The position numbers and the translations under genes are program-made. From Epithemia pelagica (taxonomy: Eukaryota > Bacillariophyta > Bacillariophyceae > Surirellales > Surirellaceae), in assembly GCA_946965045.2 (NCBI GenBank), contig OX337234.1, forward strand, positions 2,852,001 through 2,916,000: a stretch of DNA of 64,000 bases. The letters are read 5' to 3'. Below, piece by piece: positions 40,079 through 50,411 of this stretch. A model generated the notes under the pieces. That model was given only the letters and a program-made list of their open reading frames with translations, had not been told where the DNA came from and ran no database searches. Position 1 is the stretch's first letter; each line of letters begins with the position of its first letter.

Positions 40079-41676
40079 AGCTCTTGTTCTTGTTGTCGTC
40101 GCAGTTTGAGTCGAGCACTTTTGGTACGTCCCAATACAAAGGGTGCCACGCCCCATCGACCACTGTCCGTGACAGTACTACTACTACCACAACTTGGATC
40201 GCCATTGTGCGGTGAGGACGACGACAAGGTCAAAGAGGCACTGGTAGACGTTGTGCTGCCATCGTGTTGCTGTTGTTGTTGTGGTGGCCCGTTTTGACGT
40301 GGGCTTTGGGAACTGGTTGCCAAACTGTCCTTCTCGATTGCGGTGGTCGTACTTTCTTCCTCTCCACCGTGTGATGACGAGGACATGGACAAGGAGCCAT
40401 TGCTCCGACCCGTCACATCATGTTCGAGAGGCCTTTGTTGTTGTTTTTGTTGTTGTCTGGTAGAACCTGAATCGGTGGTAGCGGTTTGATCGTCGCCCGT
40501 GTCATGATCCTTTTTGTTGGGTTGGAATTGTAATGCCATCTTTTTTTTCTTCTTCTCTTTCTTGGAACGTGACGACGACGACAAGACAGACGTTTCGTCC
40601 CTCGACGATGCACTTTGATGGTCGTCCTGTTGTGTGGTGTCGGTCGGAATCGTCGAGTGCTTCTTCTTGTTGTTGTTGTGGTTTTGGGCGGTGGATGCCA
40701 AAAAGAGTCGTGGTCGAAAGCCCTTTTTGGACGCCAAAAGTTGAGCCTCGTAGTCTTCGTCATAGTCCAATTCATCCCAGGTTGTTGCTGTTGTCGCGGG
40801 TTTGGCTTGAAGGATCCGTGTGGAGTGAGTAGTGTCGTGTGATGCATTCACAGCCGGTTGTTGGGGATGGCCTCGACTGCTGGGTCGAGAGGAGCTGTCC
40901 TCTTTGGTACCCGAGGAATTCCCTAATCCGTGTTTGCGTTGCCCCATCGACGACAAGACGGTTGTTGATGATGTTGAAGACGATGACAAGACTGTGGACG
41001 ACGATTGCGAGGATTCGTGGGACGAGGCAACCACTGTGGTGGTGGTGGTCTTTGCCTTGTTGCGGGAGGGGGATGGCAATCGTTGTGGCACCAGTGTGCC
41101 TCGCGAGGACGATTCATCTTCATCGTCGTCATCAAAGTCCAACTCATCTCGAACCGTCAGTTTCTCGTCCATTCTCTTCTTGGGAGGCGCACCCAAACTT
41201 GCAGTGTGTTTGTTGTGTGTTTGTTGTTGTTGTTTCCTGGTTTCTGTTGGGAGTGGTTCCCGACGACTGGTTGTGGTTCGTTGGGAAGATTTGCGAGGAG
41301 ATTTCTTGGACGAATTCTGCTTGGCCACTCGTTTCGTGTCATTTTCGTCATGGTGAATTGGGGCGGTACTACTACTCGTCATCTTCTTCTTCTTGTTCCT
41401 TCGAGGCACAGTAGCAGCAGTAATAGTTTTCTCATGTTGGTTGCTCGATGCACTACCCGAATTTTGGGAGAGATTCTGTTGGAGTAGATCGGTTGTAGAG
41501 TGTGGTTTTGTGGTTCCATCCGTGATCTCTGAGGACGAAGAGCTCTGGCTTGAATTCGATGGCGTCGTGCTGGTGATGACATGCTGGTTGGCCGGTGGCG
41601 ACGGCTGCTTGTTTGGTGTGGGAGGAGTGGAATCGCTGTCCTCTTCCTCCTCCTGTCTGGATCGTTTTCCTCCCAT
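36979..41676 (-). CDS. WAPL-like cohesin release factor with long disordered N-terminus
   Basis: WAPL proteins unload cohesin from chromosomes. I take the ATG at 41676 (MGGKRSRQEEEE); the frame is open further up (to 41832 and beyond) but without an ATG, so an upstream exon is possible. The first 650 or so residues are disordered, with S/T/Q runs, a (CAG)n-type polyglutamine near 40050-40078 and basic patches. The C-terminal half is helical: LLTDEVTFLCEGFWEN, SILELAWLLSLERNRKLLC, LQAILDLMGQLP, later LLAGNGFVFLAYLLVGPL and FLQKVLYAFCNVYRHTVGEL, which follows the order of the WAPL HEAT-repeat domain. A long insert (about residues 870-1180) splits it. Nuclear location is expected. Confidence 0.6.
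40046..40080. repeat. CTG/CAG trinucleotide repeat in WAPL-like gene
   Basis: About 10-11 uninterrupted CTG units on the plus strand encode a glutamine run on the minus strand. Such runs are prone to length change. Confidence 0.85.
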
Positions 41677-42586
41677 ATCCCCTTTGGTACTACTACCCCG
41701 TTTCCTTGTTTGGCGTTGCGGCGGCCGTGGTGAAAACAGAAACACTTGGCGATTTTGGAGATGATCAATGCGCCCCCAAGGAACATTTGTATAGGACTCC
41801 AGAGTACTTACAATCGACTCATTAGCGACCACATCATGTCTGAAGAGGTCGCGTTTGAGTCTTGTTAAAGGGCATCAGTCGCGCGGTCTAACGACGACCA
41901 ATGACACACGCCGCAAAAATGTATGGCGTGACGCGAGAGTGTTTTGCTTCCTGGAAGTTGCTTTTGTCATGTCAGGGAACGAACGATGGAGACTTTGGGG
42001 ACAACTCATGTTCTTCCGCTGATCCGAGTGTGTCTCGTTCCTGTGGGCGTAAAGAGAGAGAGAGACTCGGACCACGCCGACGACGTGGATCCAATAACCT
42101 TCCCAATGACATCAGACGTTTGGTAGTTGGAGTTTGACCAGAAGAACAAGAAACATACGGAGAAGCCAAGCAATGAGTCACAGTCGGACGCAAACTGAGC
42201 TTGGTGTTGGTTGGTGGACAAGGGCTCCTTCTTTGGTAGGATGAAAGGCCAAACCCCCAAACAATGATGAATCCACGATGAAAGGCACGAAAAAACTTGT
42301 GTGCGTCCGGTCACCCAAGACACAACACACGACAACTAGAACAGCGCCTTGGAGGAGAAAACCCTTTGTGCATTCGGATGCAGTTTGTTCAATGCGTAGT
42401 AGTACGAAACAAGATGCAAAGGACCATACAACGGATAAAAGGACGTTTTCAAGTCAAGAGGATGGAGCACATCACATCTTGGTGAATTTCTGGGCCGTTG
42501 ATTCATCGTCAAGGAATGGATGAAAGCTCTCTCAAGTTCACCTTTCCTCTCTCCATGCCAAGGAGCGCAATTTCGGTTCCCATCAA
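41677..42586. other. intergenic (possible 5' exon of WAPL-like gene)
   Basis: The WAPL frame remains open to about 41880. On the minus strand an ATG ATG followed by a GTAAGT (about 41805-41830) could be a short first exon and donor. Otherwise no gene is evident. Confidence 0.4.
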
Positions 42587-42905
42587 CGAGGCATGACTGG
42601 AACACAAACCTTGTTATTTCACATGTGCTACCAATGCAATCGTCCATGGACAGGCACTAATAACTTCTGGTACTATCACAATACTTGTGGCTTTGGAAAA
42701 CACAAGAACGAAATGGGGGCCATTGGCGGTACGACGGATTCCTCGGCATGACTGGAACACAAACCTTTTTATTTCACATGTGCTACCAATGCGATCGTCC
42801 ATGAACACGTACAAAGTAACGTCACCCTTTGGTACTATATTACAATACATGTGGTGTTGGAAAACACAAGGTTGAAATGGGGGCCATTGACGGTGCGATG
42901 GATTC
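42587..42905. repeat. 158-bp tandem duplication
   Basis: Two direct copies beginning catgactggaacacaaacct at about 42588 and 42748, diverged by scattered changes. The second copy contains the last 20 or so codons and stop of the gene ending at 42840, so the first copy is a duplicated gene end lying downstream. Confidence 0.8.
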
Positions 42906-44096
42906 CGAGGCATTGGCAAACACAATGGTGCTGCTGATCGATTCCTCCGCATCGGCAAACTGGGATGCCGACGAAATGGAACGACTACTTGTGGCAAGTG
43001 CTGCCGGAGCCTGCGGTTCCGAAACAATGGTCATGGATTGCGATGCGGCAGTTGCCCTGTCCTGCGTGCCACTTGGAGGACGAGGCATTGGTTCCGAGAC
43101 AATGGTCATGGGTTCCGATGCGGGAGTTGCCCTGTCCTGCATGCCGCTTGGAGGACGATACATTGGTTCCGAGACAATGGTCATGGGTTCCGATGCGGGA
43201 GTTGCCCTGTCCTGCGTGCCACTTGGAGGAAGATGCATTGTCCTCAACTCGAGTTCCAGTTCCTTCCGTGGATCAGCATTGGGTTGTTCGAATCTAGGAT
43301 TTGGATCATGGTCTTCATTATGTTTGTCTGGAACCAGAGTGACTTGAAATCGAGCTCGTCCTCTCATGAATGTTTGCCATTCCGTGTCAGAACTACAACT
43401 ATTCTCCAAGGTCTCATTGTGCACCAGTACCCGTGGCGAATGACCATAGCCTTCCCCCGGTGTGGAAGTTCCCATGTCCTGCGTGCCACTTGGAGAACGT
43501 TGCATTGTCCTCAATTCGAGTTCCAGTTCCTTCCGTGGATCAGCTTGTGGTTGTTCGAATCTAGGATTGGGATCATGGTTTGCGTTATGTTTGTCTGGAA
43601 CCAGAGTAACTTGAAATCGAGCTCGTCCTCTCATGAATGTTTGCCATTCCGTGTAAGAATTACAAACATCCTCCAAGGTCTCATTGTGAACCAGTACCCG
43701 CGGCGAATGACCATAGCCTTCCCTGCTAAGGTATATATGGACCGTTTCAAAGGCTAGCTCATTCGGGTCTGGAAAGTATTTTTCGGCTATCCTTTCCCAT
43801 CCAAACCAATGGACGTCCATTTCAATCACTGTACCCGCATTCGGCTGGCTTGGAGTTGCCGCAACCCCGCTGGACCGTGGGCTGTTTGCTTCTCGTTTCT
43901 TTGACTCCTCCTGCAAGAATTGCTGTACGATTCGAATATTCTCCCGAGCGATTGTGCATTCCGGACATGTATCGACTATGTTCTGGTAGCAGAGGAGTGC
44001 TTGTTTCAATCGTCCTTGTTCTTGCAACCGTTCGGCTTTCACAAAAAGACTCTCAACCGTGAGATCCATGTTCCATTCGTTGGTGAGATACTCCAT
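42840..44096 (-). CDS. internally duplicated hypothetical protein with TPR-like start
   Basis: I take the ATG at 44096 (MEYLTNEWNMDL); the frame above it starts only at a TTG. Residues about 15-60 look like one TPR-type helix pair (AERLQEQGRLKQALLCYQNI). The middle carries a roughly 80-residue unit twice: EGYGHSPRVLVHNETLE, TEWQTFMRGRARFQVTLV, RFEQPQADPRKELELELRTM, then the same again. After it a 23-residue unit (PPSGTQDRATPASEPMTIV) occurs three times. The last 70 residues are serine/alanine-rich. It is not a recognised family. Nested duplication on three scales (23, 80 residues, and the 158-bp duplicated gene end) is unusual. Confidence 0.65.
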   Translation of the reverse strand: MEYLTNEWNMDLTVESLFVKAERLQEQGRLKQALLCYQNIVDTCPECTIARENIRIVQQFLQEESKKREANSPRSSGVAATPSQPNAGTVIEMDVHWFGWERIAEKYFPDPNELAFETVHIYLSREGYGHSPRVLVHNETLEDVCNSYTEWQTFMRGRARFQVTLVPDKHNANHDPNPRFEQPQADPRKELELELRTMQRSPSGTQDMGTSTPGEGYGHSPRVLVHNETLENSCSSDTEWQTFMRGRARFQVTLVPDKHNEDHDPNPRFEQPNADPRKELELELRTMHLPPSGTQDRATPASEPMTIVSEPMYRPPSGMQDRATPASEPMTIVSEPMPRPPSGTQDRATAASQSMTIVSEPQAPAALATSSRSISSASQFADAEESISSTIVFANASESIAPSMAPISTLCFPTPHVL

Positions 44097-44884
44097 GTAT
44101 TGTACTTGAGACGAGGATTGGGAAAGTTGCAACACGGTAGTATGGACGGGGTCGATATATTGATTGATTGATTGATTTTTTCTGGCGCGAAAGGTGGAAG
44201 ATTTCAACGATTGTACGTCTCACAAAGGCTGCATCGCCCCCAACCATGGCCCGCGCGCGGTAAAATTTCTACGGAAGGATGCATTGGTCAAGTCGAGTTC
44301 CGACTTTCATGTATGGACCCTGCCCAATGCAACGCTTTCCATGGAGAAACACCTTCGAATAGAGGTCGCTGCTAGAAAGTATGGTCTTTCTATTACACAC
44401 CGTCATGTTCACTGAAAAACCTGATTTCCATTCTGGCGTAACCAGCGGCAACAATGAATGTGAAAGGTTTCGATTGGTGACAAACACGCAGCCAATTTGG
44501 TAAGGACTATGCGTGGGGCTCTATGCTTGTGGTTCACAGATGGCGCCGTCTACGAGATGGGCACAGTTTCTCAACGAGAGGAGCATCACACGAAAGACAC
44601 CCGCAACAAGCAAACCCTGAAATGGTTACAGTAAGTCCAATTCATCAACACGACCATCAAACAACGGAGCACCCAGTCCAGTATCATCGGTCCATAATGA
44701 GTGCACCAACCGCCCGACGTGCTGACGCGGCTTTCCGACTCGGACAAGACTTACAGGTGAAAGCCTGAACAGGTGTACGTTCTGTTCACCGGAAACCCCC
44801 AGTTTCATTGGCCAACCAAAGGGCGCCGTAAATTATCTCAAAGTGGGTATTGACTGTTTGAAGCCTGTCACTTTCACCTTTACC
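44097..44884. other. divergent promoter region
   Basis: It contains an (ATTG)n simple repeat at about 44158-44176. No gene was recognised in the remaining 700 bases. It lies between two divergent starts (44096 and 44885). Confidence 0.5.
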
Positions 44885-47368
44885 ATGGCGGATTCTCAAT
44901 GGAAGAGCGGCGAGATTGCATCGCTGGAGGAACGACTTCGGGAAGCCATCCCTAGCGATGAATTGAACGGTATTATGGGAATGGTCCGAGATGCAGCCAA
45001 AGCTGCTGACCAACGACCCCCTCCCGTTTACTCCACGCATCTTCCGCCAGCGGCTTACGTAAGGGCCCACTATATTGCTGGGAAAGAATATAACACCCTC
45101 AAGGAAACAACTGGTAAATGCAAAGTCATTCGTCAAAGTATACGACCCAGCATGGAACATGGGCATACTCCCGATCCCGAAAGTTTGTCTCCTATTACTC
45201 TACAAGAAGTAGCCAAGAAAGTCAACTACATTCACAATGACCGTATTCTTTACTTAAAGACAACATACGATGCTGGAGTGGTAGTTGGCGCTTCTGTTCT
45301 TACTGAAGATGACAATGGGGACAATATCCTTCTTTCTCTCTATAACTTTCTTGCAGAAGGTGAGGACCCCAATGAAAGGCTAGGGCCCGGCACCTATCTT
45401 GCACTACTCGCACCCTATATGAAAAATCAACGAGACAACAGAGAACACGACTTAATGCTGCGTTGTGATAACCCACAATGTGTGATTCTGTACGATACCA
45501 AGGAAGAATGGCTAGCGGCTAAAACGGGGAAACCCGTTAAAGTTCGATCGCGTGAACCATCAAGGCTCAGGGCTCTTGGGAATGCGGCTTTTCGGGACAA
45601 ACTTCTATCGAAAGCATCACGGCTCTATTCAATGGCGTTAAAAAGTCCATCAATTTCACAGGAAGACAAAATTGCGTGTCTGGCAAACCGTGCTGAAGTT
45701 TCCCTTCGCCAAGGGTTCTGGGAAAGGGTTATTGAAGATTCAACCACAGTTCTTGAACTGGACCCTTCTCACATCAAGGCAACATTTCGGCTTGCCAAGG
45801 CGAAGCTCCGACTTGGACTGGCTTCGGATGCCCTATGTCTGGCGCTGACTCTGTCGTCTACAGCAACATGCATAAAGGATATCGATGATACCATAGCAGA
45901 TTGCGAACGCGTTGTGCACGAGCAGAGTACGGGAAAGTTTGATCTTGTCGAAATGCGGAAGGATGCATCGTCGACAAATGGCATGACAAACCCCGCCAAA
46001 TTGAAGTTTTACGGTGATTTCGCGGCTACTTCAGTCGTTGATTTTGGCGTGGAGATTAAAAGTGCGGTGTCTACCTCCAGCACGTATCGCGGTTGTCTGG
46101 CCAAAAAGAAGCTTCCCCAGGATTTTTTGATTTGTGCATCGAAAGCATTGGTTTGTATTCCACGTACTCCTCATAAAGATTCGTTTATGCTCCAGTACTC
46201 TACTACTGGCAGAAGAATTGAGGCCGAATCGGCAATTCAAGTTGTCAGTTGTATCGTACAAATGATTCACACCCGTCCTGATGTCGGGAAAAGGTTCTAT
46301 TCTCTTTCGGCAGGGAACAGGACGAAGGCATCCAGTGACAACTTTAACCCTGCCAAGGTGGATCTCGCCCTGATTCGTGACATTGTGTCAACAAATGCAT
46401 TTGGCATCGACGGGAGAACTTGGAACGAAGAACTATGGTGGATATGGGAAACGGAAAGGAAGAAAAGAGAAGGGCCTCTCAAATCCTTCGACTCCGATAC
46501 TCCAGAACAGGATATGGAGAATCATCATCGTTTCACTCGTGGCAACGGTATATGGCTGCGAGAGTTATTGTTCAATCATTCCTGCACCCCCAATTGCACC
46601 TGGGCAATAGTAGGAGATCACATGTTTATTCGCACGACACGGCCTGTTGAAGAGGGAGAAGAGCTTTGTATTTCCTATGTCGCACAAAACCAATCCTTCG
46701 ATGAGCGAACGAGACTCTTTGAAAGGTGGACAGGACCTGGCAACGGTTTTGAGTGCCGATGTCAATGGTGTTGCGCCATTCGTGCCGACGATAGGCTAAA
46801 GGATATCGAGTCTGAAGTTGCGGGAGCCCACAGAAAGGCTGAAGAGCTCTTCGCATCGGGACGAATGGGAATGAGAGAAGCTGCAGGAAGGGCACTTTCT
46901 AAAACCAAACGCCGGAAATACCTCGAGTACCTGGAAGCAACGTACCCCAAGGAGATTCAGCATTTGACAGGTCACATCCTGAATCTTTGGCAGGGGTACA
47001 GTTTGTCTGAATCTCCTGAGAGCAAACTGGCTGCTCTGACATCATTTCAAAAGGCTGCCGATATTGGCTTGGCTAGGAAAGGCAAAGGTATGGAAAGTGC
47101 CATGGACAGTTGGCGACTTGTATGGGCAGCCCTTATGTGCAATGATCAAACTCGCGCTCTGCAAAATCTTCGAGATATTTGGAAGGGGTGCCAATTTGAA
47201 AGCTTTATGCCCAAGAGTGATGCCCAGGAATGCTTCAGATTTTTTACGGTACGCCACGCATTGCCCTGGTGGTGGGATCCAAGAGTTCAGAGTGAACGCT
47301 ATGGCAAGGAATTTGCTGTCTTTTCGAAAATTCTTGTCCATCTTGCGACGCTTGTTTGCGAAGAATAG
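44885..47368 (+). CDS. TPR-SET domain protein (SMYD-like)
   Basis: The start is the ATG at 44885 (accATGG context, MADSQWKSGE), 14 codons inside the longest frame. The N-terminus is helical. A TPR-like block follows at about residues 235-330 (LRALGNAAFRDKLLSKASRLY, KIACLANRAEVSLRQGFW, ATFRLAKAKLRLG). The split SET domain spans about 370-620, with its signature LLFNHSCTPNCTWAIV, RPVEEGEELCISYV, and a post-SET cysteine cluster FECRCQWCCA. SET proteins with TPRs methylate lysines on histones or other proteins using S-adenosylmethionine. The NHSC and the GEELCISYV core that bind the cofactor are intact. The C-terminus is helical (TPR-like). Substrate unknown. Confidence 0.82.
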   Translation: MADSQWKSGEIASLEERLREAIPSDELNGIMGMVRDAAKAADQRPPPVYSTHLPPAAYVRAHYIAGKEYNTLKETTGKCKVIRQSIRPSMEHGHTPDPESLSPITLQEVAKKVNYIHNDRILYLKTTYDAGVVVGASVLTEDDNGDNILLSLYNFLAEGEDPNERLGPGTYLALLAPYMKNQRDNREHDLMLRCDNPQCVILYDTKEEWLAAKTGKPVKVRSREPSRLRALGNAAFRDKLLSKASRLYSMALKSPSISQEDKIACLANRAEVSLRQGFWERVIEDSTTVLELDPSHIKATFRLAKAKLRLGLASDALCLALTLSSTATCIKDIDDTIADCERVVHEQSTGKFDLVEMRKDASSTNGMTNPAKLKFYGDFAATSVVDFGVEIKSAVSTSSTYRGCLAKKKLPQDFLICASKALVCIPRTPHKDSFMLQYSTTGRRIEAESAIQVVSCIVQMIHTRPDVGKRFYSLSAGNRTKASSDNFNPAKVDLALIRDIVSTNAFGIDGRTWNEELWWIWETERKKREGPLKSFDSDTPEQDMENHHRFTRGNGIWLRELLFNHSCTPNCTWAIVGDHMFIRTTRPVEEGEELCISYVAQNQSFDERTRLFERWTGPGNGFECRCQWCCAIRADDRLKDIESEVAGAHRKAEELFASGRMGMREAAGRALSKTKRRKYLEYLEATYPKEIQHLTGHILNLWQGYSLSESPESKLAALTSFQKAADIGLARKGKGMESAMDSWRLVWAALMCNDQTRALQNLRDIWKGCQFESFMPKSDAQECFRFFTVRHALPWWWDPRVQSERYGKEFAVFSKILVHLATLVCEE

Positions 47369-47648
47369 GTTCTACAGAGTCAATGTAAAAGAATAGATGG
47401 ACCACTTGTAGTGAAAACGCATAACTCTGAATAACACTCAGCAGCACGGGGACAGTTGCGTCGGTTTCTTCCATTTCCCGAATATGTTTTTACAAAGATG
47501 CACTTTTAAGCAACATGTGTAACATGGGGCATTGTATTGACGGGTTCATCATTCGGTAGCAGTACTGCCATACGACTAGGTTATGGGAAGGGGGGATTTT
47601 TTGACAAGAACATTGCTTGCTCGCAGCTTGTCAAATCCATTGCATGTT

Positions 47649-49016
47649 TCACACGTATTGATCGAGGGAGGCATATTCCGGAACAAAACGTTTCAAAGCC
47701 TTCCAGGCATCGTCGTCATAATACTCATTGGCATATTCGCTCGTTTCGACAAGGGCATGATTGCAATTCGAGTGCTGCAGAGAGGACTCTTGCGATTGAT
47801 CTTGGTTCTTTTTCTTTCTGGGTACAATATCGATGGGTCTTCCACGCCAACAAGCCTTGATAAACCATTCCTCGACCGACTTGAGCCAATAATGATGAAC
47901 CGCGGCCACTTGACTGGATTGACTACGTACGTCATTGGTGGTATTGAACTTCTGGTTCAAATCGTGGCCGAGAATATTGTGTTGCGTGATTGCCTGATTT
48001 GGTAGCGTCCTAGTTTGTGACTTGTTCACTTTCATAAAATGAAGGTCCACCTTGGTAATATCTGATAGTTTACCAATGCTTTTGTAATGTTGATCTGGCA
48101 ATTGGAAGCGATACCGAAAGCGTTGCGCCAAGGGGAAGGGACGATATCTTGTTTCATAGGCATGGCCATACACATACCAATAGAGAGACAAGGCCCCTGA
48201 CTGACAGTGTTCCTCCAAAAGATCAACAACATGATCATGTTTGTACATAACCAACATTTCATCCGTATCGAAAACGCCCATCCAGGTGTGATTTCGTTCT
48301 TGACTTGTCTTCGTACACTGGCGATAGGCCGGAACTTGTTTCCTCATACCAGGAAAATGTGTCACTAGTACTCGTCCTCCTGTTTCCTGTTGTTTGTAGG
48401 TTGCCCAATCTTTCAAATTGAAATCTACCGAATTGTCGTAAATCAATATTTCGTCGAAGCCAACTCGCAAATGATAATCGACGTATTCATTCACGTACAA
48501 GTGTTCATTTTTTATAAACAAACACAGGGATGCTGTTCGTTTTGATTTGGTTTTTGGAGGAATGCGACGTTGTTGTCGAACGGGTCGAACGTGCATCAAG
48601 ACATTGCAAATTGATGGGAAGGATGACGACTGTGCTGTTGTACTGGTCGGTTCGTCACTGTATTCGTTGGCTTGCAAACATGGCAAATACATGTGTTCTG
48701 GGTGGGGAGTTGTCAGATTGCCTTCGTTCACATAGTCGAGCCAACTCTGCCGCTTTTTCTGACGAATATCAAGCACATCTTCGTTAGCGCCGAAAAATGT
48801 GGTTCCCAACATGGTCGTCAGGGAGGACGACGAGGTTGTAATGGAACTGTGAGCAGGAATCGATTGCAAACATAGCTGTGTCTGTAAGAGGAAAGACACT
48901 ACGCCGAACAAGAACAGTCCTATCAACCAAAACTCCATGGAAAACCTTCCCCTGGGGATTCCTGATCCTTTGAAGGATCCATGAGAAAAGAACGAGGTAC
49001 TTTTCATCTTCGGCAT
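47649..49016 (-). CDS. GT92/GT2-like glycosyltransferase, type II membrane protein
   Basis: 455 residues with a short cytosolic N-terminus, one transmembrane helix (FWLIGLFLFGVVSFLL) and a lumenal catalytic domain, as in Golgi glycosyltransferases. Motifs in order: SLCLFIKNEHLYVNEYVDYH, GFDEILIYDNSVDF, TWMGVFDTDEMLVM (the metal-binding DxD), VAAVHHYWLKSVEEW. This is the order of GT92 (DUF23) and related GT2-like enzymes, which transfer galactose or other sugars to glycans. Donor and acceptor cannot be told. The first 29 or so codons and the 5' flank are duplicated in tandem just upstream (49143-49349). Confidence 0.78.
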   Translation of the reverse strand: MPKMKSTSFFSHGSFKGSGIPRGRFSMEFWLIGLFLFGVVSFLLQTQLCLQSIPAHSSITTSSSSLTTMLGTTFFGANEDVLDIRQKKRQSWLDYVNEGNLTTPHPEHMYLPCLQANEYSDEPTSTTAQSSSFPSICNVLMHVRPVRQQRRIPPKTKSKRTASLCLFIKNEHLYVNEYVDYHLRVGFDEILIYDNSVDFNLKDWATYKQQETGGRVLVTHFPGMRKQVPAYRQCTKTSQERNHTWMGVFDTDEMLVMYKHDHVVDLLEEHCQSGALSLYWYVYGHAYETRYRPFPLAQRFRYRFQLPDQHYKSIGKLSDITKVDLHFMKVNKSQTRTLPNQAITQHNILGHDLNQKFNTTNDVRSQSSQVAAVHHYWLKSVEEWFIKACWRGRPIDIVPRKKKNQDQSQESSLQHSNCNHALVETSEYANEYYDDDAWKALKRFVPEYASLDQYV

Positions 49017-49349
49017 TGTTGGTTTTGGGAGTTCGTCATGTTGGAGTTTTAGTAGGAGTAGGTTTATCAGGGACTACTCTACCCATGGATTCCTTCTTGG
49101 AGCCTGGATGGAGTTCGGTGCATAGCATGAGATAATTGTGCACAAAACTCCATGGAAAACCTTCCCCTTAGCATTCCTGATCCTTTGAAGGATCCATGAG
49201 AAAAGAACGAGGTACTTTTCATCTTCGGCATTGTTGGTTTTGGGATTTCTTCATGTTGGAGTTTTAGTAGGAGTAGGAGTAGGTTTATCAGGGTCTGCTC
49301 TACCCATGGATTCCTTCTTGGAGCCTGGATGGAGGTCGGTGCATAGCAT
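48928..49349. repeat. 215-bp tandem duplication of glycosyltransferase 5' end
   Basis: The block from aaaactccatggaaaacc (48929) through ggtgcatagcat repeats starting at 49144. The second copy contains a decayed duplicate of the gene's first codons and an extra gtagga. It is broken on its right by the TIR element; its continuation (gagaaaatagtgcagaactcc) resumes at 50109. Confidence 0.85.
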
Positions 49350-50101
49350 CACCCCTAGCGGGGGTGGCTAAGAGGGTTTAATTTCGTGTAGCCACCCCCA
49401 TCTCTCTGGTGTCCGTGTCCGGTCTAGTCGGCGGGCATATCTCATTTTCACAACCACGATAACAACACGACAATCAAACTTTGTTGTTGCTGGTGACCTC
49501 CTATGATCACCCCATCATGATCCGACCATCGTGTGATTCATATTGGTACCATGGTAGTGCATTGTGAGCGGCACAGTGCATGAGGGTCACTCTAGGCAAG
49601 GATGAAAATAGTGGCCCAGCCTTATGGCACGACACGAGACCATGATGGCCCCAAAACCACATGGGAATAGAGGTCCTGCTGTCGATACACTCCGTTACTA
49701 CTGTTATGTATATTGTGTACCATTAGGTGTCGAAACAATGAATGATAAGAGCCATACATCCCTCGGAGATGCTTCGCTCGAAATGGTGAGGCGTTGCTTC
49801 CGTATGACAGTGCCACGAGGCATGGTGCCTGTGAACCAGCTCCACAATAGACTCAACCTTCATATTTTGGCAATGCAGATGTATCCTACGCTATTGGTTA
49901 GAGGCATATGACTCGCCCGACAGGTACCAAGTGTCAAAATAGGTGCACAACAACAGGTGCAACACCGAGGTCCGTGTTGTTATCGCGATGGATGGAATGA
50001 GATATGCCTGCCGACTAGAAACAGGTTATTTTTCTACCAGAGAGATGGGGGTGTTTCAACGAAATTACAACCTCAAAAACACCCCCGCTAGGAGGGGTGG
50101 A
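49350..50101. mobile_element. non-autonomous TIR DNA transposon (MITE), 752 bp
   Basis: The left end (49350-49410, starting cacccctagcgggggtgg and ending catctctctggt) is an imperfect inverted copy of the right end (50036-50101, whose reverse complement starts tccacccctcctagcggggg and ends catctctctggt). The flanks carry a 7-bp direct repeat, atagcat at 49343-49349 and 50102-50108. The pre-insertion sequence is preserved in the neighbouring duplicate copy (gcatagcatgagataattgt). The interior has no transposase; its longest frame (95 codons at 49624) is not protein-like. Mobilisation would need a transposase in trans. Confidence 0.82.
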
Positions 50102-50108
50102 ATAGCAT

Positions 50109-50411
50109 GAGAAAATAGTGCAGAACTCCCCAGAGTTTCATTCATATTTTACACTGGATATTAATATTTATCATCCATATTTAACCGCTTGCGTTTCTAT
50201 GGAAAGTGGAAAAGTACCCGGAGACGCCGTGGGTTCGCAACAAGAAGATTTTGATGTGATGATGCAGTGGCGATATCAACAATCAACATCATACCGAGTG
50301 GTACCAGTGAAGGTTCCCTTTTATCCGTTTCCGTAAAGATTTCTCTTGTTGTAGTTGCGCTGGGAAAGTAGGGAAAGATACGGTGGTCCTCTGGTTGAAA
50401 GGCTGGTGCAA
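50109..50411. other. intergenic upstream of AMMECR1 gene
   Basis: The first 20 bases continue the duplicated glycosyltransferase flank. The rest should hold the AMMECR1 promoter. No gene. Confidence 0.5.

Noticed and set aside
42336-43027. Minus-strand frames over the 158-bp duplication
   Set aside because: They are duplicated end fragments of the 42840-44096 gene in shifted frames.
49624-49911. 95-codon frame inside the TIR element
   Set aside because: No transposase motif and no protein-like composition.
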